Shown piece after piece: positions 24,597-32,072 of a DNA stretch of 44,400 nucleotides. The stretch lies in the NCBI GenBank assembly GCA_021736575.1, contig JAIPFP010000022.1, positions 1 through 44,400 on the forward strand. The letters are read 5' to 3'. The position numbers and the translations under genes were made by a program. The number at the start of each line of letters is the position of its first letter. Within the stretch, counting starts at the first letter, position 1. The notes beneath the pieces were generated by a model. That model worked only from the letters and a program-made list of their open reading frames with translations, did no database searches and was not told where the DNA came from. The DNA comes from Pirellula sp. Lineage in GTDB: Bacteria > Planctomycetota > Planctomycetia > Pirellulales > Pirellulaceae.

Positions 24597-25529
24597 TTAA
24601 TTATTCTCGGCAAGTCCTGAGGGGTGACCGACATTGCGAACGGAGGCAAAAATCGCTTGAACATCATTGAGTAATTGCGTGTCCATGGGGCTTGCAAGCC
24701 ACTCAGACCACTTTCGAACATTTGCTGGGTTTGCACTTCCAGCCACGGTCGTAGCTAGATCTGGATGCGAGCAAGAGAACTGCAGTGCAAGCTGAGCGAT
24801 ATCGACCCCCTGTTTGGAGCAAAACTCAGCCGCCTTGCGTGCAGCGACTTGAACGTCTTGTGGCTCTCTCGTCCAAATCGGGAGGGGAGCGTTGGTGAGC
24901 AAGCGAGCAGAAAACGGCCCCGCGTTCATGGTTCCTACCCCTTTTGCCTTGAGTGCCGGAACACACTCGTCCACATAGCGTGTGTTCTGAAGGGTGTATT
25001 GATTGTAGGACATCACACAATCGAGTTCGGCTTGATTGCTGATCACATCAAATATCTTAAGCGGATAACCGCTAATTCCAATGAATCGAACCTTCCCCGA
25101 ATTCTGAATCTTGCGCAATGCAGGAATCGTTTCATCGACGATCTGTTGCAGTGGAACAAACTCGATGTCATGGCACAAGACGATATCCAAATAGTCTGTT
25201 CGCATACGTTGAAGACTGACATCTACGCTTTCAACAACACGCTTTGCTGAAAAATCGAAATGGACAGGATCGTAACGTCCGAGCTTGGTACAGAGAGTGT
25301 ACGAATCTCGAGGCACGTTCTCCAAGGCAATACCTAACAAAATTTCGGACATCCCTCTTCCATAGAACGGAGACGTGTCAATGAAATTTAGACCGCATTC
25401 AAGCGCTACCCGCACACTCTCAAACGCTTCGTCAAGCTGAATGCTTCGGAACTCGGCACCCAATGAAGATGCGCCGAAACTGAGTATTGGCAACTCCAGT
25501 CCCGTTTTCCCAAGGCTTCTTTTTTTCAT
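24597..25529 (-). CDS. Aldo/keto reductase (L-galactose/L-fucose dehydrogenase-like)
   Basis: The protein of 310 residues is a (beta/alpha)8 NADP-dependent oxidoreductase. The catalytic tetrad is visible: D51 and Y56 in FIDTSPFYGRG, K82 in CTKLGRY, and H120 in DIVLCHDIEF. The N-terminal KRSLGKTGLELPILSFGASSLG is typical. The sequence between residues 110 and 170 (LRKIQNSGKVRFIGISGYPL) resembles sugar dehydrogenases of the L-galactose/L-fucose/pyridoxal group. It follows the UxaE-like gene with 32 bases between, which suggests a sugar or sugar-acid substrate. The physiological substrate cannot be read from the sequence. Confidence 0.9.
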   Translation of the reverse strand: MKKRSLGKTGLELPILSFGASSLGAEFRSIQLDEAFESVRVALECGLNFIDTSPFYGRGMSEILLGIALENVPRDSYTLCTKLGRYDPVHFDFSAKRVVESVDVSLQRMRTDYLDIVLCHDIEFVPLQQIVDETIPALRKIQNSGKVRFIGISGYPLKIFDVISNQAELDCVMSYNQYTLQNTRYVDECVPALKAKGVGTMNAGPFSARLLTNAPLPIWTREPQDVQVAARKAAEFCSKQGVDIAQLALQFSCSHPDLATTVAGSANPANVRKWSEWLASPMDTQLLNDVQAIFASVRNVGHPSGLAENN

Positions 25530-25561
25530 TTTGGATTCTGCTTCTTCTTAGTTGAGCTCGC

Positions 25562-26809
25562 CTATACGAACAACGGTTTAAGATGGCGGTCGTAGAGATT
25601 CTCGGTCACTTGCTTTGCAACGATAGCCTCATTCGCCTTGAGCAATTCGGTGTAGCGGCTGCCACTCTTGGCTGCAACTTTGAATGACACATGCAACAAT
25701 TGCCGAACGTGCGGATTGAACTGCGGTTCGGCCGGAATGTGCCGTATGGATTTTGCAAACTCAGGACCGGTCCAAGAATTGACCACAGCGGCCGATGGCA
25801 ACTTCGTATGATCGATATCAATCACACTTGCATACGGAGCGCATAACTCGTCCACATGTTGCAACGCGTAGGCATAAATCTCTTTCGCAAGAGCCAAGCC
25901 ATCACCACCCGCTTCCGCGAGCCCAATCATTTCTTCTAGCCACGTAGTACCCGCCGTTTTGATATGGACACCTGCTCCAGTACTGCGAACGGCATCTCGG
26001 ATGATAGGATACAGACTGAACTTGTCGCTGCCACTATGGACGCTCAACTTAAGATTCGCTGGGAGCTTATATCGATCAATGGCATAGGCAATAACGGCCA
26101 AGTCATCTTGAAACTCCTGCTTGAATTGGGCTAAATCGCCCACGTAGTCAACGCCTTTGTTAAACCGGCCGGTGAACTTGGGAGCAATCGTTTGCAATGG
26201 CAATTGTTCATCAGCGCACGCGGCCAATATGATCAAGAGGTCGGGCGGTGTCTGCGGCGAATCGGTTTCATCCATCGATACTTCCGGAACAAACGTTTCA
26301 CTCCCCTTGTGCTTGACAATGTAACGATAAGTACTGCCTGCTTCTTGAACGGCAAGCAAGTACTTGCTTGCGACGCGGAAAACATCGTCACGGGATACAG
26401 CGACTGGTTTATCGATGCCTGGAATCAAGATAGATCCGATAAGTTCTGGATGCCGCTTAATAAAAACGTCGATGTCTGCTTGGGATGGCGACTTGCCGAT
26501 GGAGTTGGCGACATCGATCGTAAAGAAATTGGAGCATGCAAGAAAAGGCTCGACTGTTGCCGTTTGGATATGATCGGCATCGACATACCAAGCTTGCGTC
26601 CATCCAAGTTCCTCCACAGCGATTTTGGCGGCGTCGTAGACGCTTTGTGGTTTGGAACCGATAAAGGTGTGTTCGCGGTTTGATTTATTCCAAACGGGAA
26701 CGACCGAAACACCTTCGAGCGCCAACTGCTGGAAAGCACGGAGCTGCGCTTTGGCCTGATGCCCAAAACGATCTCCGATGCCGAACGAGTATTTCTCAAG
26801 CACTAACAT
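25562..26809 (-). CDS. Tagaturonate epimerase-like protein (UxaE family)
   Basis: ATG 26809 is chosen over 26839 because AGGGA lies upstream and homology begins at MLVLEKYSFGIGDRFGHQ. The protein of 415 residues has the family landmarks WYVDADHIQ, FFTIDVAN, LSVHSGSDKFSLYPIIRD with its paired His and Asp, HIKTAGTTWLEEMIGLA and a YDRHLKPLF end. UxaE enzymes use a divalent metal and convert tagaturonate and fructuronate in galacturonate breakdown. The context (an aldo/keto reductase after it) fits sugar-acid metabolism, but the exact substrate is uncertain. Confidence 0.8.
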   Translation of the reverse strand: MLVLEKYSFGIGDRFGHQAKAQLRAFQQLALEGVSVVPVWNKSNREHTFIGSKPQSVYDAAKIAVEELGWTQAWYVDADHIQTATVEPFLACSNFFTIDVANSIGKSPSQADIDVFIKRHPELIGSILIPGIDKPVAVSRDDVFRVASKYLLAVQEAGSTYRYIVKHKGSETFVPEVSMDETDSPQTPPDLLIILAACADEQLPLQTIAPKFTGRFNKGVDYVGDLAQFKQEFQDDLAVIAYAIDRYKLPANLKLSVHSGSDKFSLYPIIRDAVRSTGAGVHIKTAGTTWLEEMIGLAEAGGDGLALAKEIYAYALQHVDELCAPYASVIDIDHTKLPSAAVVNSWTGPEFAKSIRHIPAEPQFNPHVRQLLHVSFKVAAKSGSRYTELLKANEAIVAKQVTENLYDRHLKPLFV

Positions 26810-26845
26810 CAAAAATATCCCTAGGAAGTCGACCAACAACGGTCC

Positions 26846-27691
26846 TCAGAGTTTGCCGCAAAAGTCGATGGCCGCTGCAATTTCCGTCTTGAGCCTCCAT
26901 CGATCAATGATTCGATCGATGTAGCCGTGCTCAAGCAAAAACTCGCTGGTTTGAAAGCCTTCAGGCAGTTCGATCTTCAGCGTTGCCTTGATCGTCCTAG
27001 GGCCTGCGAATCCGATAAGTGCTTTCGGCTCTGCGAACACCAAATCGCCCAAGCTTGCAAAACTGGCGGCTACCCCGCCCATCGTTGGGTTGGTGAGCAC
27101 GCTGATAAAAAGTCCGCTATTCGCATGATATCTTGCGAGTGCCGCCGAGACCTTGGCCATTTGCATGAGGGACAAAATGCCTTCGTGCATTCGAGCACCC
27201 CCACCAGAACCGCTCACAATGATCAAAGGCAACGAGTGCTCGGTTGCTCTTTCGATTAAGCGAGTCAAACGTTCACCGACAACTGAGCCCATACTGCCCA
27301 TGATGAACGCAGAGTCGGTTACTGCAATTGCGACTCGCCGCGCGCGAATCATACCTGTTCCGCACAAAGCCGCGTCCGTCAAACCGGTTCTGGCCTGTTC
27401 TGCCACCAATCGCTCTGAGTACTTTTTCTTGTCCGAGAACGAAAGTGGATCGGTAGGCATTACATGCTCATCGCAAACGTCAAAGGTCCCTTCATCCAGT
27501 AACTGGACGATGCGGTCTCGGGCGGAGACATACATGTGATGCTGACATTTCGGACAGACATTGAGATTACGCTCAATCTCTTTGCGATAAATGGAATCGC
27601 CACAGCCTGGGCATTTGATCCATAGACCTTCGGGTACACCCCGTTTTGAGTTGGTCGAAACTGGTTCGAAAGGTGATTCCGCTATGGACAT
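26846..27691 (-). CDS. accD: Acetyl-CoA carboxylase carboxyltransferase beta subunit
   Basis: AccD joins AccA to transfer carboxyl from carboxybiotin to acetyl-CoA, the first committed step of fatty acid synthesis. The zinc ribbon is present at C27, C30, C46 and C49 ([27 protein letters not shown]). The crotonase-fold core shows [32 protein letters not shown] and [17 protein letters not shown]. Length (281 residues) is normal. ATG 27691 is taken as start; the preceding TTG is less likely. The gene is 18 bases after the histidine-phosphatase-like gene, and accA is not in the window. Confidence 0.96.
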   Translation of the reverse strand: MSIAESPFEPVSTNSKRGVPEGLWIKCPGCGDSIYRKEIERNLNVCPKCQHHMYVSARDRIVQLLDEGTFDVCDEHVMPTDPLSFSDKKKYSERLVAEQARTGLTDAALCGTGMIRARRVAIAVTDSAFIMGSMGSVVGERLTRLIERATEHSLPLIIVSGSGGGARMHEGILSLMQMAKVSAALARYHANSGLFISVLTNPTMGGVAASFASLGDLVFAEPKALIGFAGPRTIKATLKIELPEGFQTSEFLLEHGYIDRIIDRWRLKTEIAAAIDFCGKL

Positions 27692-27709
27692 CAATGCTCG
27701 ATTCTTGTT

Positions 27710-28405
27710 TTAGAGGCGACGTGAGATGGATGGAGCTTGCGATGAGCTGAGTTCAAGTGAACTTGCCACATCAACCCGGTCAAGGCCCGAACTCGCGGAG
27801 ACCGTTGCATTGGAAGTGCGCAATCCCACCGAAAGAATGCTGTCATGGGAGTCCGAATCAATCATTTCCCAAGAACCATTGTCTTGTTCTGTCTTCCAAA
27901 CATCTTGCAGGTCAGTGGCTTTCAGCTTGTGTGCCACGAGACTTGCTAACGGCTCAGGTATAACAACGGCGATGGTCTCGTTCGCATGCTTTTTGCAGAG
28001 TTTGTTGATCATCTTTTCAACTCTGGCTTCGGCTTCACCGACGGTTTCTCCGCCCGGTGGGCAAAATGCTCTTGGATTTTCTTGGAGCTGCTTAAACAAA
28101 CGAGGCTGCTGACGCTTTAATTCGTCGATCAACTTGCCTTGCCAAAGACCATGATCGAGATTGCGAAAGCACTCGCAGACCTTCCATTTCGCCTTGGTTT
28201 GTTCGGCGATCTCGCGAGCCGTGCATTGAGCGGACTCACATGGCCCACTGTAGACCACGGAAATGGGAAGGTTTGCCATTTCGCTGGCGATTCGGCAAAC
28301 CTGTTCCAAGCCAGCGGCAGACAGAGGCATATCCAAGCAACCTTTGATTCGCTCTTGCTCATCGAAGGCAGTGGAACCGGGTCGCACGACAACAACATTA
28401 CACAT
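27710..28405 (-). CDS. Histidine-phosphatase-fold protein lacking both catalytic histidines
   Basis: The fold is recognisable: VVVVRPGSTAFDEQERIKG, LSAAGLEQV, VYSGPCESAQCTAREIA, FRNLDHGLWQGK and PPGGETVGEAEARVEKMI each line up with the phosphoglycerate mutase family. In active members the first motif is RHG and the third strand ends in HG; here they read RPG and VIPEPLA, and the arginine of the R-A-x-Q-T motif is also changed. The phosphohistidine cannot form, so the protein is probably a pseudoenzyme, acting as a binding or regulatory protein. The coding frame is intact over 231 residues, which argues against simple decay. It lies between rpe and accD on one strand with short gaps. Confidence 0.8.
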   Translation of the reverse strand: MCNVVVVRPGSTAFDEQERIKGCLDMPLSAAGLEQVCRIASEMANLPISVVYSGPCESAQCTAREIAEQTKAKWKVCECFRNLDHGLWQGKLIDELKRQQPRLFKQLQENPRAFCPPGGETVGEAEARVEKMINKLCKKHANETIAVVIPEPLASLVAHKLKATDLQDVWKTEQDNGSWEMIDSDSHDSILSVGLRTSNATVSASSGLDRVDVASSLELSSSQAPSISRRL

Positions 28406-28453
28406 ACACAAAAATTCCGGAGAGTAACTCAGCGATTGACTTCGCGCGGCACC

Positions 28454-29173
28454 TTATGTTTGCATTACGCGACGCAATCGAGTCATCGCCTGGCAGTAGT
28501 CTGCTTGGCGAAAGAGAGCAGAACCAACAACGAGTAGGTCCGCTCCGTTGGCCGTACATTGGCCAACTGTTTTTTCATTCACTCCGCCGTCGACTTCGAG
28601 GAGAAGTCCAGGACCGAAGGAACGACGTAGTTCGGATAAACGCTCAAGTGCGATAGGATTAAACGCCTGCCCCCCAAAACCGGCTTCGACGCTCATCACC
28701 AACACCAAGTCGCAATCGGGCACAAATGGGAGCAACAGATTGAAATCGCTGGAGGGATTGATGGCAAGACCCGCCGCAACTCCTCGCGACTTTAGCTTTT
28801 CGAGCAAAGGTTTTGGTGCATTGAGGGCCTCGATGTGAAACGTGATACTGTTGGCTCCAGCATCAACGAATTGCTCTGCATACTTGGTTGGATCACTGAT
28901 CATCAAATGAACATCCAACGGCAGTTGCGTAACTTTTCGCAACGCATCGACGATCGGCATGCCATACGTCAAATTGGGAACGAAATGCCCATCCATCACG
29001 TCGAGATGCAGACAATCAACGCCCGCTTCCTCCAGCAATCGAACTTCGCGTTCCAAGTTGGCGAAGTCGCACAAAAGCAGGGAAGGAAGGATTGTTGGAC
29101 GAGCACCCCTAAGGGTTTCGATTGTCTGGGCACGAGAACGAGGCTCGGACATATACGTTGTATTAATGGGCAT
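28454..29173 (-). CDS. rpe: Ribulose-phosphate 3-epimerase
   Basis: This TIM-barrel enzyme interconverts ribulose 5-phosphate and xylulose 5-phosphate in the pentose phosphate pathway. Signature stretches are ILPSLLLCDFANLEREV, CLHLDVMDGHFVPNLTYG with the metal-binding His and Asp residues, LDVHLMISDP, SVEAGFGGQAF and LEVDGGVNEKT with the catalytic Asp. ATG 29173 is preferred; ATG 29152 is also possible, since homology starts near TILPSLL. It is the first gene of a minus-strand run (rpe, histidine-phosphatase-like, accD, uxaE-like, aldo/keto reductase). Ribulose 5-phosphate is also the substrate of kdsD elsewhere in the window. Confidence 0.95.
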   Translation of the reverse strand: MPINTTYMSEPRSRAQTIETLRGARPTILPSLLLCDFANLEREVRLLEEAGVDCLHLDVMDGHFVPNLTYGMPIVDALRKVTQLPLDVHLMISDPTKYAEQFVDAGANSITFHIEALNAPKPLLEKLKSRGVAAGLAINPSSDFNLLLPFVPDCDLVLVMSVEAGFGGQAFNPIALERLSELRRSFGPGLLLEVDGGVNEKTVGQCTANGADLLVVGSALFRQADYCQAMTRLRRVMQT

Positions 29174-29413
29174 GGAACGACTTGCTGCTTCAAAACGACA
29201 GCAAACCACTTAGAAGTGGATACTAGAATAGATAATGGTCGGTGGTTTCGACAAGGGGCAATCTGCGTCTTCGTTCAAGGATGCACCTAACAACGCGCGC
29301 AAATTATCGTCCGCAAAGTCTTTACGGCTTTCAAAATGAATCAAGCGATGGTGCGAAATGCTTGGATATTCTGTGCGAAGCACATCGGTATGAGTCTTCG
29401 AGTGAAACAAACT

Positions 29414-29468
29414 GATAGCCCCGGTTCTCGACGAATGTCGAGCCATTGGAAAACCGGGGCTAGCGCCC
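29414..29468. repeat. Hairpin repeat, second member of the GATAGCCCCGGTT family
   Basis: GATAGCCCCGGTT pairs with AACCGGGGCTAGC with one mismatch; the loop contains another stem CTCGAC-GAAT-GTCGAG. The right flank GCCCAATGGCTA is the same as at 14128-14139. Confidence 0.85.
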
Positions 29469-29619
29469 AATGGCTAATTGGGTTGAAAAACAGTTGCGGA
29501 TGTGCTTATTTCAGTAAACGCCACCGCCGCTGCAACTTGCGCCCCGCCCGTCCGCGTGAAGCGACAAATGAGTTCCTGTCGCTTCAGAATGTGCCGATTA
29601 AGCAATTTAAACCCTAGAT

Positions 29620-29760
29620 GCGGCCGTCGCTCAACGGCAAGGCTTGGTAAAGCCGATCAAGAGAAAAGAACGGATTGGTAAGTCGGATCAATCGAAAGAT
29701 TGATCGTCCGACAACAAGGGTCATGGTGTGACGATGGAGCGGTACACCATGGCCTTTTTT
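29620..29760 (+). ncRNA. Possible structured small RNA ending in a terminator
   Basis: On the plus strand three short hairpins follow one another: GGCTT-GGTA-AAGCC (29642-29655), GATT-GGTA-AGTC (29674-29685) and GATCAATC-GAAA-GATTGATC (29687-29706, a perfect eight-base stem with a GNRA loop). They are followed by a strong rho-independent terminator. The first two hairpins sit in an imperfect direct repeat (TTGGTAAAGCCGATCA and TTGGTAAGTCGGATCA). No plus-strand protein gene precedes the terminator, so it would end a noncoding transcript. It matches no RNA family that I can name; the 5' end and promoter are unknown. Confidence 0.45.
29719..29760 (+). terminator. Rho-independent terminator
   Basis: GGTCATGGTGT (29719-29729) pairs with ACACCATGGCC (29744-29754), one G-U pair included, and six T residues follow at 29755-29760. 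The T run is on the plus strand only, so it does not serve the flanking minus-strand genes. Confidence 0.8.
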
Positions 29761-29826
29761 GATTGTTACTCCAAATTCCCGTTTCGGTCCGCGAACGGTG
29801 GCTAAGCCAGAACGACTGAGTCTGCG

Positions 29827-31017
29827 CTACATTCGAACGTCCATGATCGAAAAGTCGTCGTCCAGCCCATTATTGCCCTTCAGCATTCTAACGTGTTGTA
29901 TCAGTCGATCCATCTTGTTTTGATCCTCGTTGTCTGGCTGCGACATGAACTGGATGAACTCTCGAAACGTCCAAGTCTCTCCGTCCTGTTTGTGAACTTC
30001 GAATGCCCCGTCACTATAGACGAAAATCCGAGAATTCTCAGGAACGATGATCTCCTTCTGCTCAAATGAGTCCCACTCAAACATGCCAACTCCAGGATTG
30101 AGTGACTCCAGCTCGGTCGGGGCTATCTGCCCTGGTCTAAATAGCAATGCAGAGGGGTGGCCGCCCGCACACCAGACCAGTCGACGTGTCTTCATCTCGT
30201 AAACGCCGTACCACATGGTGAACGTTCTACCATCTTGTTCATCCATCTTGAAGGTATTGTTCAACGAAGTTAGCACTTGACTTGGAACGGCAAAATCGGT
30301 GTTGGGCAACGCTCGGGCTCGCAGTACATTCGATACGGCGACCCCAAGTAACGCCGACGCAAGCCCGTGCCCAGTCACATCCAACAGGAAGATCGCAAAG
30401 CGATCCTCCTCTAGCGGAAAGTACCCTAGAGAGTCACCACCCAACTCAGCGCTGGGAACAAACCGCCAATCGATCGTGATCGGCTCCGTGATCGGCGCAG
30501 GGATAAGAGACGCAACGTACTTCGCGCCCGTCTCCATTTCATTGGCCATGCGTTGCTCGCTTGCGACCAGTTTTTCAAACATTTCGTTGCGTTCAAGCAA
30601 GTTGATATAAGCGCGCGAATGGTAGCGGATCCGAGCGATCAATTCCAAACGGTCCGGCAATTTAACGAGATAATCGTTTGCCCCAAGCCCAAAGGCCTCC
30701 GACTTGGTTTTGGCATCTTCGGTCGACGAGAGAACGACAATGGGAGTGTCTTTGGTGGCAGAATGTGCCCTGAAGAATTTGACGAGCGTCAATCCATCCA
30801 CTTCAGGCATTACAAGATCTTGCAATATTACGGTCGGCCTCAACACTGCGGCCATTTCGATCGATTCAAATGGATTTCGGCAGTAGTGCAGATCGATGTC
30901 TGTTTGATCGGCCAACATTCGCTTAATCGCTTCGCCAACAATGGCTTGATCGTCAACCAATAAAACGACGATTCCCAATGGCCTTGTTTCAGGTTGCGAA
31001 TTTGCCAAACCGCCCAT
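29827..31017 (-). CDS. Response regulator with PP2C/SpoIIE-type phosphatase domain
   Basis: The protein of 396 residues has a receiver domain at 16-135 (VVLLVDDQAIVGEAI with the acidic pair, D67 in LQDLVMPEVDG as phosphorylation site, VVLSSTED, and a Lys in DYLVKLP), a short helical linker (LLERNEMFEKLVASEQRM) and a PP2C-like phosphatase of the SpoIIE/RsbU class (GGDSLGYFPLEEDRFAIFLLDVTGHGLASAL, LVWCAGGHPSALL, IFVYSDGAFE, DDDFSIMDV). Such proteins dephosphorylate STAS-domain anti-sigma antagonists when phosphorylated. It is divergent from a gene whose product carries an Hpt and a STAS domain, a plausible partner. Confidence 0.92.
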   Translation of the reverse strand: MGGLANSQPETRPLGIVVLLVDDQAIVGEAIKRMLADQTDIDLHYCRNPFESIEMAAVLRPTVILQDLVMPEVDGLTLVKFFRAHSATKDTPIVVLSSTEDAKTKSEAFGLGANDYLVKLPDRLELIARIRYHSRAYINLLERNEMFEKLVASEQRMANEMETGAKYVASLIPAPITEPITIDWRFVPSAELGGDSLGYFPLEEDRFAIFLLDVTGHGLASALLGVAVSNVLRARALPNTDFAVPSQVLTSLNNTFKMDEQDGRTFTMWYGVYEMKTRRLVWCAGGHPSALLFRPGQIAPTELESLNPGVGMFEWDSFEQKEIIVPENSRIFVYSDGAFEVHKQDGETWTFREFIQFMSQPDNEDQNKMDRLIQHVRMLKGNNGLDDDFSIMDVRM

Positions 31018-31210
31018 CCTTTGATTCCTCGATGCTTGCCTGGGATATCACCCTTGATCGCTTTAATCGATTCAATACGCCTCCCGTTCGTGCCATTTGC
31101 TCTAGAACGTCGGTTCGTTTGCTGCATTTGCTCGCTTGCATGTTGAATCGCGAGGAGTCCAGTCTAGACTAAGATGCTTGGTTTTCCATTCGAAAATAGA
31201 GGATTCGTGA

Positions 31211-32071
31211 ATGAGTTACGACCCAAACGAAATGATGCTCGACTTATTCCGCGCCGAGGTCGAATCGCATTCGGATTCACTCACGGACTCGCTCCTCAAA
31301 CTTGAACAAGATCCGACGGCAACGAGTTTGTTGGAAGGGTTGATGCGCGCGGCTCATTCGATCAAAGGTGCGGCTCGAATCGTTCGGGTCGATCCTGCCG
31401 CAGAGGTCGCACACGTGATGGAAGACTGCTTCGTCGCCGCCCAACGAGGCGAATTGGTGCTCGAACCCGCAGGGATTGATGTCCTCCTGCGTTCCGTAGA
31501 TCTACTCTCTCAGGTTTCCGAAGCTTCTAAAAATCCCAACGTCGATTGGGCTGACTTTATCCCTGTCGTCCATGCCACCGTCGGCCAACTTCGAAGCGTA
31601 CTCAACCGACAACCTCTCCCTGTCGAAGCGTTAGACGCGTCGAGTTCGACTACCGTCGAGCCGCGTACTTTGGAGCCGAAAGCAATCGAACCGCAAGCAA
31701 TCGAACCGCAAGCAATCGAGCCGAAAGCTGCCGAGCCGAAAACCGTAGCTGTTCGCGAGGAAGAATTCTTCCAGGCAACGGCACTTGCGACTGGTCAAAC
31801 GAATCGCATTTCCATACCGACGTTCTTAAACGTTCACAACGCGGACTCGATTCGACTCGAAATACTCGCGAAATTGCAATACAAACCGCAGCACGTCGAG
31901 GTGATTCTCGATTTGTCGCAAACCCAAGATCTCGATGCGGTTGGTCTTGCGCTCTTACATTCTGCAATCCAATTCGCGAAAAATACAAACCGTACCATCG
32001 CGTTTGAAAATGTTTCGTCCGACTTACGACCCGCACTCCATGCAATCGGCGTCACGAGCAAGGACGCTTAG
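31211..32071 (+). CDS. Hpt domain - STAS domain fusion protein
   Basis: Residues 1-120 form a histidine phosphotransfer domain, with H49 in MRAAHSIKGAARIV as the phosphoacceptor. Residues 140-180 are a flexible linker built from a repeated five-residue unit (EPKAIEPQAIEPQAIEPKAA). Residues 190-286 form a STAS domain (IRLEILAKLQYKPQHVEVILDLSQTQDLDAVGLALLHSAIQFA); its usual phospho-serine position appears as DAVG, which lacks Ser or Thr, so classic RsbW-type phosphorylation is doubtful. It is the first gene of the che operon, one base before cheA. It may pass phosphate between CheA and the divergent receiver-phosphatase, or scaffold them. Confidence 0.88.
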   Translation: MSYDPNEMMLDLFRAEVESHSDSLTDSLLKLEQDPTATSLLEGLMRAAHSIKGAARIVRVDPAAEVAHVMEDCFVAAQRGELVLEPAGIDVLLRSVDLLSQVSEASKNPNVDWADFIPVVHATVGQLRSVLNRQPLPVEALDASSSTTVEPRTLEPKAIEPQAIEPQAIEPKAAEPKTVAVREEEFFQATALATGQTNRISIPTFLNVHNADSIRLEILAKLQYKPQHVEVILDLSQTQDLDAVGLALLHSAIQFAKNTNRTIAFENVSSDLRPALHAIGVTSKDA

Positions 32072-32072
32072 T

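Larger units (their letters stand above)
29174..29826. other. Intergenic region with hairpin repeat and small-RNA candidate
   Basis: The 653 bases hold the second member of the GATAGCCCCGGTT hairpin family (29414-29468), a nine-base hairpin GAAGCGACA/TGTCGCTTC near 29557-29585, and the structured stretch with terminator described separately. No protein gene is supported. Confidence 0.6.

Noticed and set aside
29616-29660. tRNA-like sequence (CGCTCAACGGCAAGGC resembles a D-arm)
   Set aside because: No acceptor stem closes and no T-arm is present.
31161-31170. AGTCTAGACT palindrome as an operator for the che operon
   Set aside because: A single ten-base palindrome is too likely by chance without a second copy or a known regulator.
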